A DNA stretch of 16,333 bases from Proteobacteria bacterium UBA2383 (GCA_002343485.1 DDST01000129.1:1-16333), one strand, 5' to 3'. Positions 7,362 to 14,639 are shown, counted from the first letter of the stretch. A program made the numbers and translations. The notes: generated by a model from the letters alone, not told the origin.

Positions 7362-9095
7362 TCACCAGGAGCCGGGCCATCGGGCATGCAGGCGGGCGAG
7401 TTGCTCCCATACCCAGCCGCCGGGAATCTCCCGGCCACGCAGCACATACTCCAGCGTGTTCTCGTTGTGCAACGTCAATTCCAGATCGCTGCGCGCCGCC
7501 CGGCAGCCCACGCACAGCAACTGATCACCGGCCTGAATCAGCGTATGCCGGTGCGGCAGCATGACCGTCGCGTCATCTTCACGGGTCAGATACAGCACCC
7601 GGCATTCCAATTCCTGGGAACGGTCATGGGGGCTGCGCAGCAACTCGCCCAGCGGCACTGGAGGGCGGGTGGATTCCAACCGGTCCACCAGCGCCGGCGC
7701 CTGCACGGCATCGATCCGCACGCTCCACACCGTGGGTGCTTCCCAGCCAAAGCGGCCGGTCAATTGATCGAGCAGCGTGCTGGCCCAGGATTCACCCCGC
7801 TGTTTGATCTGCCACAAAAATGGCGCCAGGAGCGGCGTCGTCAGAATCGCCAAACACTCGCGGGCGATAATTTGGCTCGGGACCACGGTAAAACCGGATT
7901 CAAAGGCGTCAAACAGCGCCTGATGCGCCTGCAAATTCTGCCGCAGCACCACAAACAACCGGGCATTCAGTTTCCGGGCGGTGACCACAATGGATAGATT
8001 GTTCACGTCATCGTTGGTCGAAGCCACAATACCGACCGCCTGCTCGATGCCCGCTTCCAGCAAGGCAGGTACGCTACTACCATCGCCGCGCACCCAGTGC
8101 CGTTGCTCATCTTCAGCCGGCGGGTCATGATCGATAATCGTGACCGGGATGTTTTCCTGTTCCAGCGCCGACACCAGCACCTTGCCAAACCGGCCATAGC
8201 CGCATAACACCCAGTGGCCGCGTGGCGGGTCGCGATGCGGCTCGACTTTCGTGCCGGGTACCGCCGTCAGCCATTCCAGCAAGTGATACGCCGCTGGCGC
8301 GTGCAGCGCCAACGCCAGATAGCGGCCAAACTTATCGAAGGGATTGATAATGTGCCGGGTGCCAAACGAGGCCATGTTGGCGGCGGCTTCCGTCGTTTCG
8401 ACGCGGCACAGCGTGGTCAGTTGGGGCGCCAGCAACCGGGCAGCAATGGCGATGGCCAAGTTGGCGTTGTCGTCATTGGTCAGTGCGATGATGCCCCGGC
8501 AATAGCGGTGGGTCAGGCCGGCCAGCTTCAGAATTTCCGGCTGGCTGGCGTCAGCCGTCAAGGCCGGAATGTCGGCGGAATGACCGTGCAGATCGAGTTG
8601 ACTCACCCGGTTCTCGTCAACTTCGATCACCACTGCCCGCACGCCGAGCTGATCAAGGCTGCGGCAGATCAACTGGCCGGTTTCGCCGTATCCGCAGATC
8701 AAGTAGAACGGTTCCCGCATATTCCGCACCGCCCGGCCAAAGCGTTGCAGGCGCACCGCATTGCGGAAATTCTGATCTTGTAACAACGCCAGCAGTGCGC
8801 CGATCGAGTAGGCCCAGCCGACCACCGCCAAGTAGATGCAAAGTATCACCCACATCCGTTGCGCTTCGGAGAAAGCATTGGGGATTTCGCCAAAACCGAT
8901 GGTGGTTGCGGTGTAGCTGATGAAATAGAAGGCATGCAGAAAGTTCATCGGGCTGGGGTTGCCCTCAGCATCTATTCCGGGAATCAACGTCAGGCCCAGG
9001 ATCGAGACCGCATAGATCACGATCAGCGTGATCAGCGGCGCCCGCATCCGCCGCAGTGCCAGAAAGAAGGTGCTTTCGTACGCTTCGGGGTTCAT
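7362..9095 (-). CDS. Potassium channel with two RCK/TrkA-N NAD-binding domains
   Basis: A 577-residue inner-membrane ion channel. Residues about 20-40 and 82-105 are membrane helices around a pore helix and filter TATTIGFGE (62-70), the K+-channel TxGxGE pattern with Phe in place of Tyr. Two TrkA-N (RCK) Rossmann domains follow. The first has GYGETGQ (135-141) and an acidic strand end (VIEVDE); the second has GYGRFGK (299-305) and IIDHD (320-324). Residues about 455-550 look like a TrkA-C-type ligand-binding region. Tandem RCK domains in one chain resemble BK/GsuK-type channels, whose gating responds to ions or nucleotides. The ATG overlaps the stop of the upstream small membrane protein gene by four bases (ATGA), implying translational coupling. 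The gene is complete, with no frameshift. The conducted ion is inferred from the filter. Confidence 0.9.
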   Translation of the reverse strand: MNPEAYESTFFLALRRMRAPLITLIVIYAVSILGLTLIPGIDAEGNPSPMNFLHAFYFISYTATTIGFGEIPNAFSEAQRMWVILCIYLAVVGWAYSIGALLALLQDQNFRNAVRLQRFGRAVRNMREPFYLICGYGETGQLICRSLDQLGVRAVVIEVDENRVSQLDLHGHSADIPALTADASQPEILKLAGLTHRYCRGIIALTNDDNANLAIAIAARLLAPQLTTLCRVETTEAAANMASFGTRHIINPFDKFGRYLALALHAPAAYHLLEWLTAVPGTKVEPHRDPPRGHWVLCGYGRFGKVLVSALEQENIPVTIIDHDPPAEDEQRHWVRGDGSSVPALLEAGIEQAVGIVASTNDDVNNLSIVVTARKLNARLFVVLRQNLQAHQALFDAFESGFTVVPSQIIARECLAILTTPLLAPFLWQIKQRGESWASTLLDQLTGRFGWEAPTVWSVRIDAVQAPALVDRLESTRPPVPLGELLRSPHDRSQELECRVLYLTREDDATVMLPHRHTLIQAGDQLLCVGCRAARSDLELTLHNENTLEYVLRGREIPGGWVWEQLARLHARWPGSW

Positions 9096-9478
9096 CGTTT
9101 CTGCATAATGGTTTCAGCGATCAGAATCACCATCGATACGACGTTGGCGAACAATGCGCCGCCAGACAGAGAGACCACCTTGGCGGTGATTTCGGGGCTA
9201 ATGCTTTCAGCGCCAGTGACCTGTGTACCATAACCCCAGACCAGCGCCGCCGCGATCAATTGCAGATCAGCCACCAGACTGGTGGAAAGATGAATCGCCC
9301 CGATGTGGGTGCGGTCACCGAATTTGAGCACGGTAGCGATCAGATTCACCACGATAGCGGCGAACAACTCATAAACGTCGTGATGAAGCGGATTGTCCAG
9401 ATCGCCGATGAAGAAACCGAAATTCAGCGTGGCGGCAAGGACAATAAAGAAGCCGAAGATGACTTTTTCAAGATTCAT
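9092..9478 (-). CDS. Small membrane protein, DUF6394-like, coupled to K+ channel
   Basis: A 128-residue hydrophobic protein with three or four membrane segments (about 5-25, 36-53, 66-84 and 101-123). The charged motifs GDLDNPLHHDVYELFAA (25-41) and LKFGDRTHIGA (51-61) are the sort of conserved loops that mark a real family. I recall this pattern as DUF6394, but that name is from memory. The function is unknown. Its stop overlaps the channel's ATG (ATGA), so the two are probably co-translated and may act together, for example as an accessory subunit. The Shine-Dalgarno before the ATG at 9478 is weak. The DUF790 gene lies upstream on the same strand, 51 bases away. Confidence 0.75.
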   Translation of the reverse strand: MNLEKVIFGFFIVLAATLNFGFFIGDLDNPLHHDVYELFAAIVVNLIATVLKFGDRTHIGAIHLSTSLVADLQLIAAALVWGYGTQVTGAESISPEITAKVVSLSGGALFANVVSMVILIAETIMQKR

Positions 9479-9529
9479 GATGGATTTTGCCGGGGAAGTT
9501 TCGATGACGAATTTTAGCGAAGGGAAAAC

Positions 9530-10711
9530 TCAAGAGCACCCTGATTCCAGCACCGCCAGCACCTGACGCGGCTCAAGCTTGCCCTTGAAAAAAATGACGG
9601 GGCCGGGGATATCGCGAAAATCGTCAGCGCCGGCATTCAGCCGCTCCGAGACCGCAACAATCAGATTCGGCATGGCGGCCCGGCGTAGCTTGTCCAGCTT
9701 GCGGCGCAGATAATCAGGGTGCCAGAAGCCCATGATTTCGATATGAACGACTTGGCCATCCGCATGGCGCAGCGCAAAATCCGGCACAAACACCGTTCCT
9801 TTCAAATCCACGATTTCCACCTCCCGCTCCAGTGCCCACGGCGTACCCAATTTCTCCCAGCGGCGGGCGAAGCTTTCCTCCAGCAGGCTATCATAGGCAG
9901 GCGGAGGGGCGGTCAGCGGCTTAAGCGGCGATTGTGAATCCAGCCGGTAGCTCAGTTCCTGGCCGTCCCGTTGCAATACCGCTTCCATTTGCCAACGGCT
10001 GACCCGCAACAGCGCCGGTAAAAACACCGCCATCTGCAAACCGTATTTACGCGTTTGCTTGAATAAACTGGCCGGGCCGTCCACATAGATTTGGTAGCCA
10101 TCGTCCAGGTTACCCTCGACGGCATACATCAACCCGTGGAACTTGAGATGCTGGAACAGCCGGCGGTATTCGCCAGGGACATTCCGGTGGGCGATGAGGC
10201 GCAGATAGAGCGCCGAGTACAGCAAACCCTGCGCTTGAGCCAGGTTATAGCGGTCGATCAGCCGTTCCGGCGTGAAATCCGGCAATACGGTCAACAGGTG
10301 ATTCTCCGGCAAATCAGCATACAACGCTTCGCGCAGAGTCTCTGCTTCCAGTTGATAGCGCGGCGCAACGGCTTCTAGGATCGCCTGCGCCTGAGACTCG
10401 CCATAATGGCCCTGCTGGGCTGCTAAGGTGAACACTTCGCGGCGCAACGCTTCGGGTTCCGTCTCGCCAGTGGCTAACGTGAATTCGGCGGCATTGAGCG
10501 CCAAATGGGCGAAACCGCGCACGATCCGGTAATCGGGTGAGTCGCCTTCCAGCGCCCGCAATGCCGCTTGTAACTCGCTGCGCGTGCAGTGCTGATGCTC
10601 GGTGATAACGGTCAGCACCTGTTCCGCCCAAACGTGCTGCGCAGAACGCAAGAAGCGAGGATAAACTTGAGCGCCGCGCTTGTAGGAGAAAAGGAGCGCC
10701 GTGGGCAACAT
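9530..10711 (-). CDS. DUF790 (Bax1-like) nuclease family protein
   Basis: A 393-residue cytoplasmic protein. The start MLPTALLFSYKRGAQVYPRFL and the overall layout fit the DUF790 family, which includes archaeal Bax1, the nuclease partner of the XPB helicase. The C-terminal third carries a PD-(D/E)XK-like core: DSLLEESFARRW (274-285), then VPDF (D311), HIEIMGFWHPDYL with E325, and a basic helix KLDKLRRA (338-345). In Bax1 the equivalent acidic residues are needed for cutting DNA. Known DUF790 genes usually sit beside an XPB-like helicase gene; none is in the window, and 532 geneless bases lie upstream, so this copy appears to stand alone or to act on a distant partner. GAGG lies eight bases before the ATG. 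It may be co-transcribed with the downstream membrane-protein/channel pair. The domain call is strong; a repair role is inferred. Confidence 0.82.
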   Translation of the reverse strand: MLPTALLFSYKRGAQVYPRFLRSAQHVWAEQVLTVITEHQHCTRSELQAALRALEGDSPDYRIVRGFAHLALNAAEFTLATGETEPEALRREVFTLAAQQGHYGESQAQAILEAVAPRYQLEAETLREALYADLPENHLLTVLPDFTPERLIDRYNLAQAQGLLYSALYLRLIAHRNVPGEYRRLFQHLKFHGLMYAVEGNLDDGYQIYVDGPASLFKQTRKYGLQMAVFLPALLRVSRWQMEAVLQRDGQELSYRLDSQSPLKPLTAPPPAYDSLLEESFARRWEKLGTPWALEREVEIVDLKGTVFVPDFALRHADGQVVHIEIMGFWHPDYLRRKLDKLRRAAMPNLIVAVSERLNAGADDFRDIPGPVIFFKGKLEPRQVLAVLESGCS

Positions 10712-10898
10712 CCTTATCGCCTCATTAGTGGATTGAGGTCAAAAGATAGAATATCCATGCAAGGAACATTTAAACACTGCCTCTGAAAAATCAATCATTC
10801 TTTCGAATAAGCCCTATGTCCATTGCTGCTTCTGAACACATGATTCGATGTAATACCAATTTTGCATAGGTCTTACGCTATTGTCTGTAGGCCGTAGA

Positions 10899-10924
10899 TT
10901 GGGCAAAAGCGCAGCATTGCCCAA
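10899..10924. repeat. REP-like hairpin
   Basis: TTGGGCAA (10899-10906) and its exact complement TTGCCCAA (10917-10924) enclose a 10-base loop, aagcgcagca. Short GC-rich extragenic palindromes with a gcgcagc loop are widespread in proteobacterial genomes and are often mobilised by RAYT transposases. Only one copy is visible here, so its repetitive nature is inferred. Confidence 0.5.
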
Positions 10925-11021
10925 CGATGCGCCAGGACACGGGGCTTCACGGTGTTCAGCCCAACCGGCTCAGCGCTCAATTCTATTCAGAAACGGTATA
11001 ACCAACGTGGGATGGGGTAAG

Positions 11022-11037
11022 TGCTTACCATTCCACC
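11022..11037 (+). repeat. Direct repeat A, copy 1
   Basis: The sequence tgcttaccattccacc matches the copy at 11160-11175 in 14 of 16 positions. The preceding bases (GGGGTAAG against AGGGTGAA) are also similar, so the true unit may be about 25 bases. Confidence 0.55.
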
Positions 11038-11052
11038 GTTATGGATTGTTTA

Positions 11053-11080
11053 GCTCCCCCTTCCCCTGCGCGGGAGGACG
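11053..11080 (+). repeat. Direct repeat B, copy 1 (28 bases)
   Basis: This begins gctcccccttcccc and ends cgggaggacg, and is identical over all 28 bases to 11114-11141. CTCCC near its start can pair with GGGAG near its end. The two copies are separated by 33 unrelated bases. Confidence 0.85.
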
Positions 11081-11113
11081 AGTAGCGACCTCCTGCAAGC
11101 ATCCCATACAGAT

Positions 11114-11141
11114 GCTCCCCCTTCCCCTGCGCGGGAGGACG
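11114..11141 (+). repeat. Direct repeat B, copy 2 (28 bases)
   Basis: This is an exact copy of 11053-11080. No third copy occurs one period (61 bases) to either side, so it is a repeat pair, not an array. It resembles the C-rich intergenic repeats at 13492-13537 in composition. Confidence 0.85.
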
Positions 11142-11159
11142 TTAGGAAAAGAGGGTGAA

Positions 11160-11175
11160 TGCTTACAACTCCACC
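11160..11175 (+). repeat. Direct repeat A, copy 2
   Basis: The sequence tgcttacaactccacc matches 11022-11037 at 14 of 16 positions. Together the A copies bracket the B pair, giving the order A-B-B-A. Confidence 0.55.
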
Positions 11176-11181
11176 ATTCGA

Positions 11182-11221
11182 GTCAGGTGATGTATATTTG
11201 AAGGTGCCGTCATCACCTGAC
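11182..11221 (+). promoter_or_regulatory. Perfect 11-base dyad in the leader of the small acidic protein gene
   Basis: gtcaggtgatg (11182-11192) and its exact complement catcacctgac (11211-11221) flank 18 bases that contain TATATT (11193-11198), a possible -10 box. The right arm ends four bases before the ribosome site. In DNA this could be an operator around a promoter; in RNA it would be a stem-loop that could control translation of the gene at 11243. No run of T follows, so a terminator is unlikely. Confidence 0.5.
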
Positions 11222-11242
11222 AAACAGGAAGGAGCATTTACT

Positions 11243-11443
11243 ATGAAACCTTACCTCATCATTGTGGAAGACCCCAGCTCCGATAAACTGCTCAACGTCG
11301 CTGTCATTCAGGCTGACAACGAGCAACAGGCAGAGACTCAGTCCCGGCAGCTATTTCCTAATCTACCCGAACAAGATCTGTGCGTATATGACATACATGA
11401 ACTGAATCACGATTATCCCGATGGCTGGACCTATCAGGATTAA
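11243..11443 (+). CDS. Small acidic protein of unknown function
   Basis: A 66-residue protein starting MKPYLIIVEDPSSDKLLNV. It is acidic, with no signal peptide or membrane segment, one Cys (C47), and an alternation of hydrophobic strands and a Q/E-rich helix (about 25-37) that suggests a small alpha/beta fold. I do not recognise the family. The ATG at 11243 is set by a strong Shine-Dalgarno, AGGAAGGAG (11226-11234), eight bases upstream; the in-frame upstream extension crosses the dyad and is unlikely to be translated. The coiled-coil-like gene starts 55 to 76 bases downstream on the same strand, so the pair may be an operon controlled by the dyad and repeats upstream. The strong ribosome site and codon pattern support a real gene. 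Confidence 0.65.
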   Translation: MKPYLIIVEDPSSDKLLNVAVIQADNEQQAETQSRQLFPNLPEQDLCVYDIHELNHDYPDGWTYQD

Positions 11444-11519
11444 ATATACCCCTATACGGTCAGTGGCGTTTGTGATCGGCCCTGGCGATTGACTTGAAGT
11501 GGCCAAAGAGAATTGCTGC

Positions 11520-12287
11520 ATGGATACCCTAATCGCTGAAACCGATGACGGCGCTGCGGCCGGTATGTCCTACGTTTTGAAGGAGGAAGCCCAACTCGCT
11601 CAGATTTGGAACACCCAGGACCAGACCGGACACGAATGCGCTATACAGGAAATTGCCGACCGATTCAGCGGAGTACGCCAGCGTCTTGAAGGGATACGCG
11701 CTCTTGCCGATACCGCGTGGGAACGGTTCATTACCCTGACCCTGGAGCGAATTCTCTCGGATCATCTCCGTGAATTCCTTGACGAGATCGGGGAAGAGAT
11801 GCAAACAGTAACCCAGCAACTGACTGAGGTTGATTGCGAGATAGACCGTATCCGGGCCTGTATCTACGACAGGCGGCGGGTGCTGGCGGAAAAGATCACT
11901 CTGCTGGAATCCCTGGCGCATCGCACCTCGACCCAGAACCATTTAAGCATGATGCTGACCCGGGTCGAGGGGCTGGAATCCTATCTACTGGGCCGCAAGG
12001 ACGTGCCGCCGCAATCCTATGAAATGCATTATAAACGACATACCAACGCGCCAGGCGACTTGTTGTATCTGCGGGTGCGGTTGCTGACAACACGCATTGC
12101 CTCGGTCGCCGCAAACCGCAGCCGGCATTTAGGTGAACTGGATACCGGACTGACTGAATCGTTGCTCGAAATTGAGCAGCTCAAGCTGAGCCTGGCGACA
12201 TTTATCGCCCGGATCGAGTGCATGAGCGATATATCCCGCTATTGGCTCGCCTATCTCGATATCGCCACTGAACAGACAGTTCCTTAA
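11520..12287 (+). CDS. Helical coiled-coil-like protein of unknown function
   Basis: A 255-residue protein from the ATG at 11520. A GTG at 11499 would add seven residues (MAKENCC); I prefer the ATG because of the purine-rich AAAGAGAA seven bases before it, but the choice is uncertain. The protein is nearly all helical, with long heptad-like stretches at about 42-160 (RQRLEGIRALADTAWERF, EMQTVTQQLTEVDCEIDRI) and 181-250, and no Pro until VPPQ (162-165). No signal peptide or membrane segment is visible, so it is probably cytoplasmic and oligomeric. I recognise no family or catalytic motif. It lies downstream of the small acidic protein gene and converges on serA with an 11-base gap. Confidence 0.7.
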   Translation: MDTLIAETDDGAAAGMSYVLKEEAQLAQIWNTQDQTGHECAIQEIADRFSGVRQRLEGIRALADTAWERFITLTLERILSDHLREFLDEIGEEMQTVTQQLTEVDCEIDRIRACIYDRRRVLAEKITLLESLAHRTSTQNHLSMMLTRVEGLESYLLGRKDVPPQSYEMHYKRHTNAPGDLLYLRVRLLTTRIASVAANRSRHLGELDTGLTESLLEIEQLKLSLATFIARIECMSDISRYWLAYLDIATEQTVP

Positions 12288-12298
12288 ACCGTTCCCTT

Positions 12299-13462
12299 TT
12301 ATAAAACCCGCACGCCCAATACACCCTGTACCTCGGCAATCTGCGCCACGACCGTCTCCGGCACGGGTCTGTCGGTGTCAACCAAGGTACAGGCAATTTC
12401 ACCGCGCGACTTATTGAGCATATCCATAATGTTGATACCTGCCATGGAAATCGCCTTGGAAATCCTTTCGATCATATGCGGGACATTGGAATTGACAATC
12501 GCCAGACGGGGTCCTCCGTTGCGCGGCATCGCCATCTCTGGAAAATTCACGGAATTATGCACAACCCCATTTTCCAGATAGTCACGCATCTGGTCAGCGA
12601 CCATGATTGCGCAATTATCCTCGGCTTCAACCGTGGACGCGCCCAGATGCGGCAGCATGATCACCCGAGGATGGCTTTTTAACCGGCTGGTGGGAAAATC
12701 GCAGACGTAGGATTTCAGCTTGCCTGCTTGCAATGCCTCGAACAACGCCTCCTCGTCCACCACACCTTCGCGAGAGAAGTTCAACAAGGTCAATCCTGGG
12801 CGGCTGTTTTGCAGAAACTGGGCGTTGACCAAATGACGGGTTGCGTCGTTCAATGGAACATGCAGGGTAATGAAATCGGCCTGCGCAGCCATCTCGTTAA
12901 CACTCAGCACCTGTTCGACCTGTGAGGAAAGCTGCCAGGCATTGCTGACGGTGATGTGCGGATCGTAACCAATCACCCGCATCCCCAGCGCACGGGCGGC
13001 GTTGGCGACCTTGACACCGATGGCGCCTAATCCGATCACTCCCAAGGTGCGGTTGGGTAATTCGATGCCGACAAACTGCTTCTTGCCGGATTCGACTTGC
13101 TTGGATAATTCGGCATCATTACCTTGCAGGTTGCGCGCATAGTCCCAGCCAGCGCAGATGTTGCGCGCCGACAGCAACATGCCGGCGATCACCAGTTCTT
13201 TGACCGCATTGGCGTTGGCACCGGGGGCATTAAACACGCAGATACCCTTGGCGGTCATCTGGGGAACCGGGATATTGTTAACACCGGCACCCGCGCGGCC
13301 GATCGCCTTGAGACTCGCAGGAATCGGCCAGTCATGCATCTTGAAGGAACGCAGTAATACTCCATCGGGATGGGTGATTTCCGAAGCAATCTCGTAGCGG
13401 TCGCGGGGAAGGCGTTCCAAACCGGAAACGCTGATACTATTCAAAGTCAGGATCTTGTACAT
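12299..13462 (-). CDS. serA: D-3-phosphoglycerate dehydrogenase (short form with ACT domain)
   Basis: A 387-residue cytoplasmic enzyme for the first step of serine synthesis: 3-phosphoglycerate plus NAD+ gives 3-phosphohydroxypyruvate. The substrate-binding part has GRAGAGVNNIPV (55-66). The NAD-binding Rossmann motif is GLGAIG (144-149), with Y166-D167 after the second strand. Catalytic Arg231 lies in NFSREGVVDE and the catalytic His in PHLGAST (H272). The usual Glu of the His-Glu pair lies in a DVFPTEP-type segment; here that segment reads DFPTSR (255-260), with Ser259 at the Glu position. Residues about 318-387 form a C-terminal ACT domain (LAIVNSNVPHMIERISKAIS), the likely serine-feedback site. 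The form is shorter than the E. coli enzyme. It lies 97 bases after serC, which supports a serC-serA operon. The ribosome site is weak. Confidence 0.92.
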   Translation of the reverse strand: MYKILTLNSISVSGLERLPRDRYEIASEITHPDGVLLRSFKMHDWPIPASLKAIGRAGAGVNNIPVPQMTAKGICVFNAPGANANAVKELVIAGMLLSARNICAGWDYARNLQGNDAELSKQVESGKKQFVGIELPNRTLGVIGLGAIGVKVANAARALGMRVIGYDPHITVSNAWQLSSQVEQVLSVNEMAAQADFITLHVPLNDATRHLVNAQFLQNSRPGLTLLNFSREGVVDEEALFEALQAGKLKSYVCDFPTSRLKSHPRVIMLPHLGASTVEAEDNCAIMVADQMRDYLENGVVHNSVNFPEMAMPRNGGPRLAIVNSNVPHMIERISKAISMAGINIMDMLNKSRGEIACTLVDTDRPVPETVVAQIAEVQGVLGVRVL

Positions 13463-13491
13463 CGTCTTGCAATCGAGTTAGGTAAGAAGCA

Positions 13492-13537
13492 CTCCCCCTT
13501 GCGGGGAAGAGTCCACTGGACACCCTCCCCCTTGCGG
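13492..13537. repeat. C-rich repeat pair between serC and serA
   Basis: ctcccccttgcgg occurs at 13492-13504 and again at 13525-13537, a period of 33 bases. In both copies CCCC can pair with the following G-rich stretch. The second copy leads into a G-rich tail (tggcgatggggg) that resembles common interspersed intergenic repeats. It lies inside the presumed serC-serA transcript, where the hairpins could lower or stabilise the downstream message. Confidence 0.6.
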
Positions 13538-13559
13538 AGGAAGGTGGCGATGGGGGTCA

Positions 13560-14639
13560 TTAACCTCGCCGTTTCTGGAAATCCGCCATGAAACCGGCCA
13601 GTGCCTTGACGCCCTCGGCCGGCATAGCGTTGTAGATGCTGGCGCGCATTCCACCGACTGAACGATGGCCAGCCAGGGTTAACAAGCCAGCAGCCTTGGC
13701 CTCGGCCAGAAACGGCTTATCCAGCGCCGCATCAGGCAGGGTGAACGGCACATTCATCCACGAACGATAGGCCGGATCGACTGGGTTTTTGTAAAAACCG
13801 GATTCGTCAATCGCCTTGTACAACAGATCGGCTTTGGCTTTATTGCGTTCACCGATCGCTGCCAAGCCACCCTGGGCTTTCATCCATTGGAATACCAATC
13901 CAGCAATATACCAAGCGTAGGTCGGCGGCGTATTGTACATGGACCCTTCCTTGGCCATCGCTGCGTAATCCAGCATAGTGGGGGTTCCGGAGACGGTTTG
14001 CCCCATCAGGTCCTCACGGATCAGGACGATGGTCAGTCCTGCTGGCCCGATATTTTTCTGAGCACCGGCGTAGATAACCCCAAACTTGCTCACGTCGATT
14101 GGGCGGGACAGGAGAGTGGATGAGAAATCCGCCGCCAAGGGCACATCGACTTCGGGAATCGTATGCATTTCGACGCCGTTAATCGTTTCATTGGGCGTGT
14201 AGTGCAAATAGGCAGCTTCTGGGTCGCACTTCCAGGTTTCACGGGCAGGAACCGTGGTGAAGTTGACCGGTTCGGAACTGGCAGCGACATTGACCTGGCA
14301 GAATTTCTTAGCTTCGGCAATGGCTTTCTTCGACCATTGCCCCGTGTTGAGATAGTCTGCCTTGCTTTTGCCGCGCAGTAGATTCATGGGAATCATCGCG
14401 AACTGGCTGGAAGCACCGCCCTGCAGGAACAGCACCTTGTAATTTGCCGGAACGTTGAGCAGTTCACGCAGATCTGCTTCGGCCTGTTCGGCGATGGAGA
14501 CAAATTCCTTGCCGCGATGACTCATTTCCATCACCGACATACCGGAACCGCGCCAGTCGAGCATCTCGGCCTTGGCTTGTTCCAGAACCGCCTCGGGCAA
14601 CATGGCGGGACCTGCACTAAAATTATAGGGACGTGGCAT
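13560..14639 (-). CDS. serC: Phosphoserine aminotransferase
   Basis: A 359-residue PLP enzyme that transfers an amino group from glutamate to 3-phosphohydroxypyruvate, giving O-phosphoserine; it can also act in pyridoxal phosphate synthesis. The N-terminus MPRPYNFSAGPAMLP, the motif GSGMSVMEMSHRGKEF and FLQGGASSQFAMIPMNLL are diagnostic. The cofactor lysine is K195 in YAGAQKNIGPAG, and GHRSVGGMRASIYNAMP near the end is also conserved. The start is the ATG at 14639: GAAGG lies nine bases before it, whereas an ATG at 14648 directly abuts that site and would lack a ribosome-binding spacer. It is the first gene of the serC-serA pair, and its product acts directly after that of serA. It is divergent from the EamA permease gene. 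The length is normal. Confidence 0.95.
   Translation of the reverse strand: MPRPYNFSAGPAMLPEAVLEQAKAEMLDWRGSGMSVMEMSHRGKEFVSIAEQAEADLRELLNVPANYKVLFLQGGASSQFAMIPMNLLRGKSKADYLNTGQWSKKAIAEAKKFCQVNVAASSEPVNFTTVPARETWKCDPEAAYLHYTPNETINGVEMHTIPEVDVPLAADFSSTLLSRPIDVSKFGVIYAGAQKNIGPAGLTIVLIREDLMGQTVSGTPTMLDYAAMAKEGSMYNTPPTYAWYIAGLVFQWMKAQGGLAAIGERNKAKADLLYKAIDESGFYKNPVDPAYRSWMNVPFTLPDAALDKPFLAEAKAAGLLTLAGHRSVGGMRASIYNAMPAEGVKALAGFMADFQKRRG

Larger units (their letters stand above)
10712..11242. other. Geneless interval with repeats between DUF790 gene and small acidic protein gene
   Basis: I find no convincing gene in these 531 bases. The first part, near the DUF790 gene, is AT-rich and probably holds its promoter, though no clear pair of boxes stands out. 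The rest holds a REP-like hairpin (10899-10924), two kinds of direct repeat (11011-11175) and a perfect 11-base dyad (11182-11221). Short open frames here lack ribosome sites and family features. Confidence 0.7.

Noticed and set aside
7317..7997. 226-codon open frame on the plus strand
   Set aside because: It is antisense to the well-supported K+ channel gene, has Gln/Arg/His-rich composition typical of a shadow frame, and shows no family motif.
8214..8783. 189-codon open frame on the plus strand
   Set aside because: It lies wholly opposite the channel's first RCK domain, has shadow-frame composition and lacks a ribosome site.
11053..11141. Possible two-unit CRISPR (28-base repeats, 33-base spacer)
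   Set aside because: The geometry fits, but there is no third repeat one period away on either side, no cas gene in the window, and the unit resembles C-rich intergenic repeats rather than known CRISPR repeats.
10881..11201. 106-codon open frame over the REP-like and direct repeats
   Set aside because: It translates through the hairpin and both repeat families, with no recognisable features.
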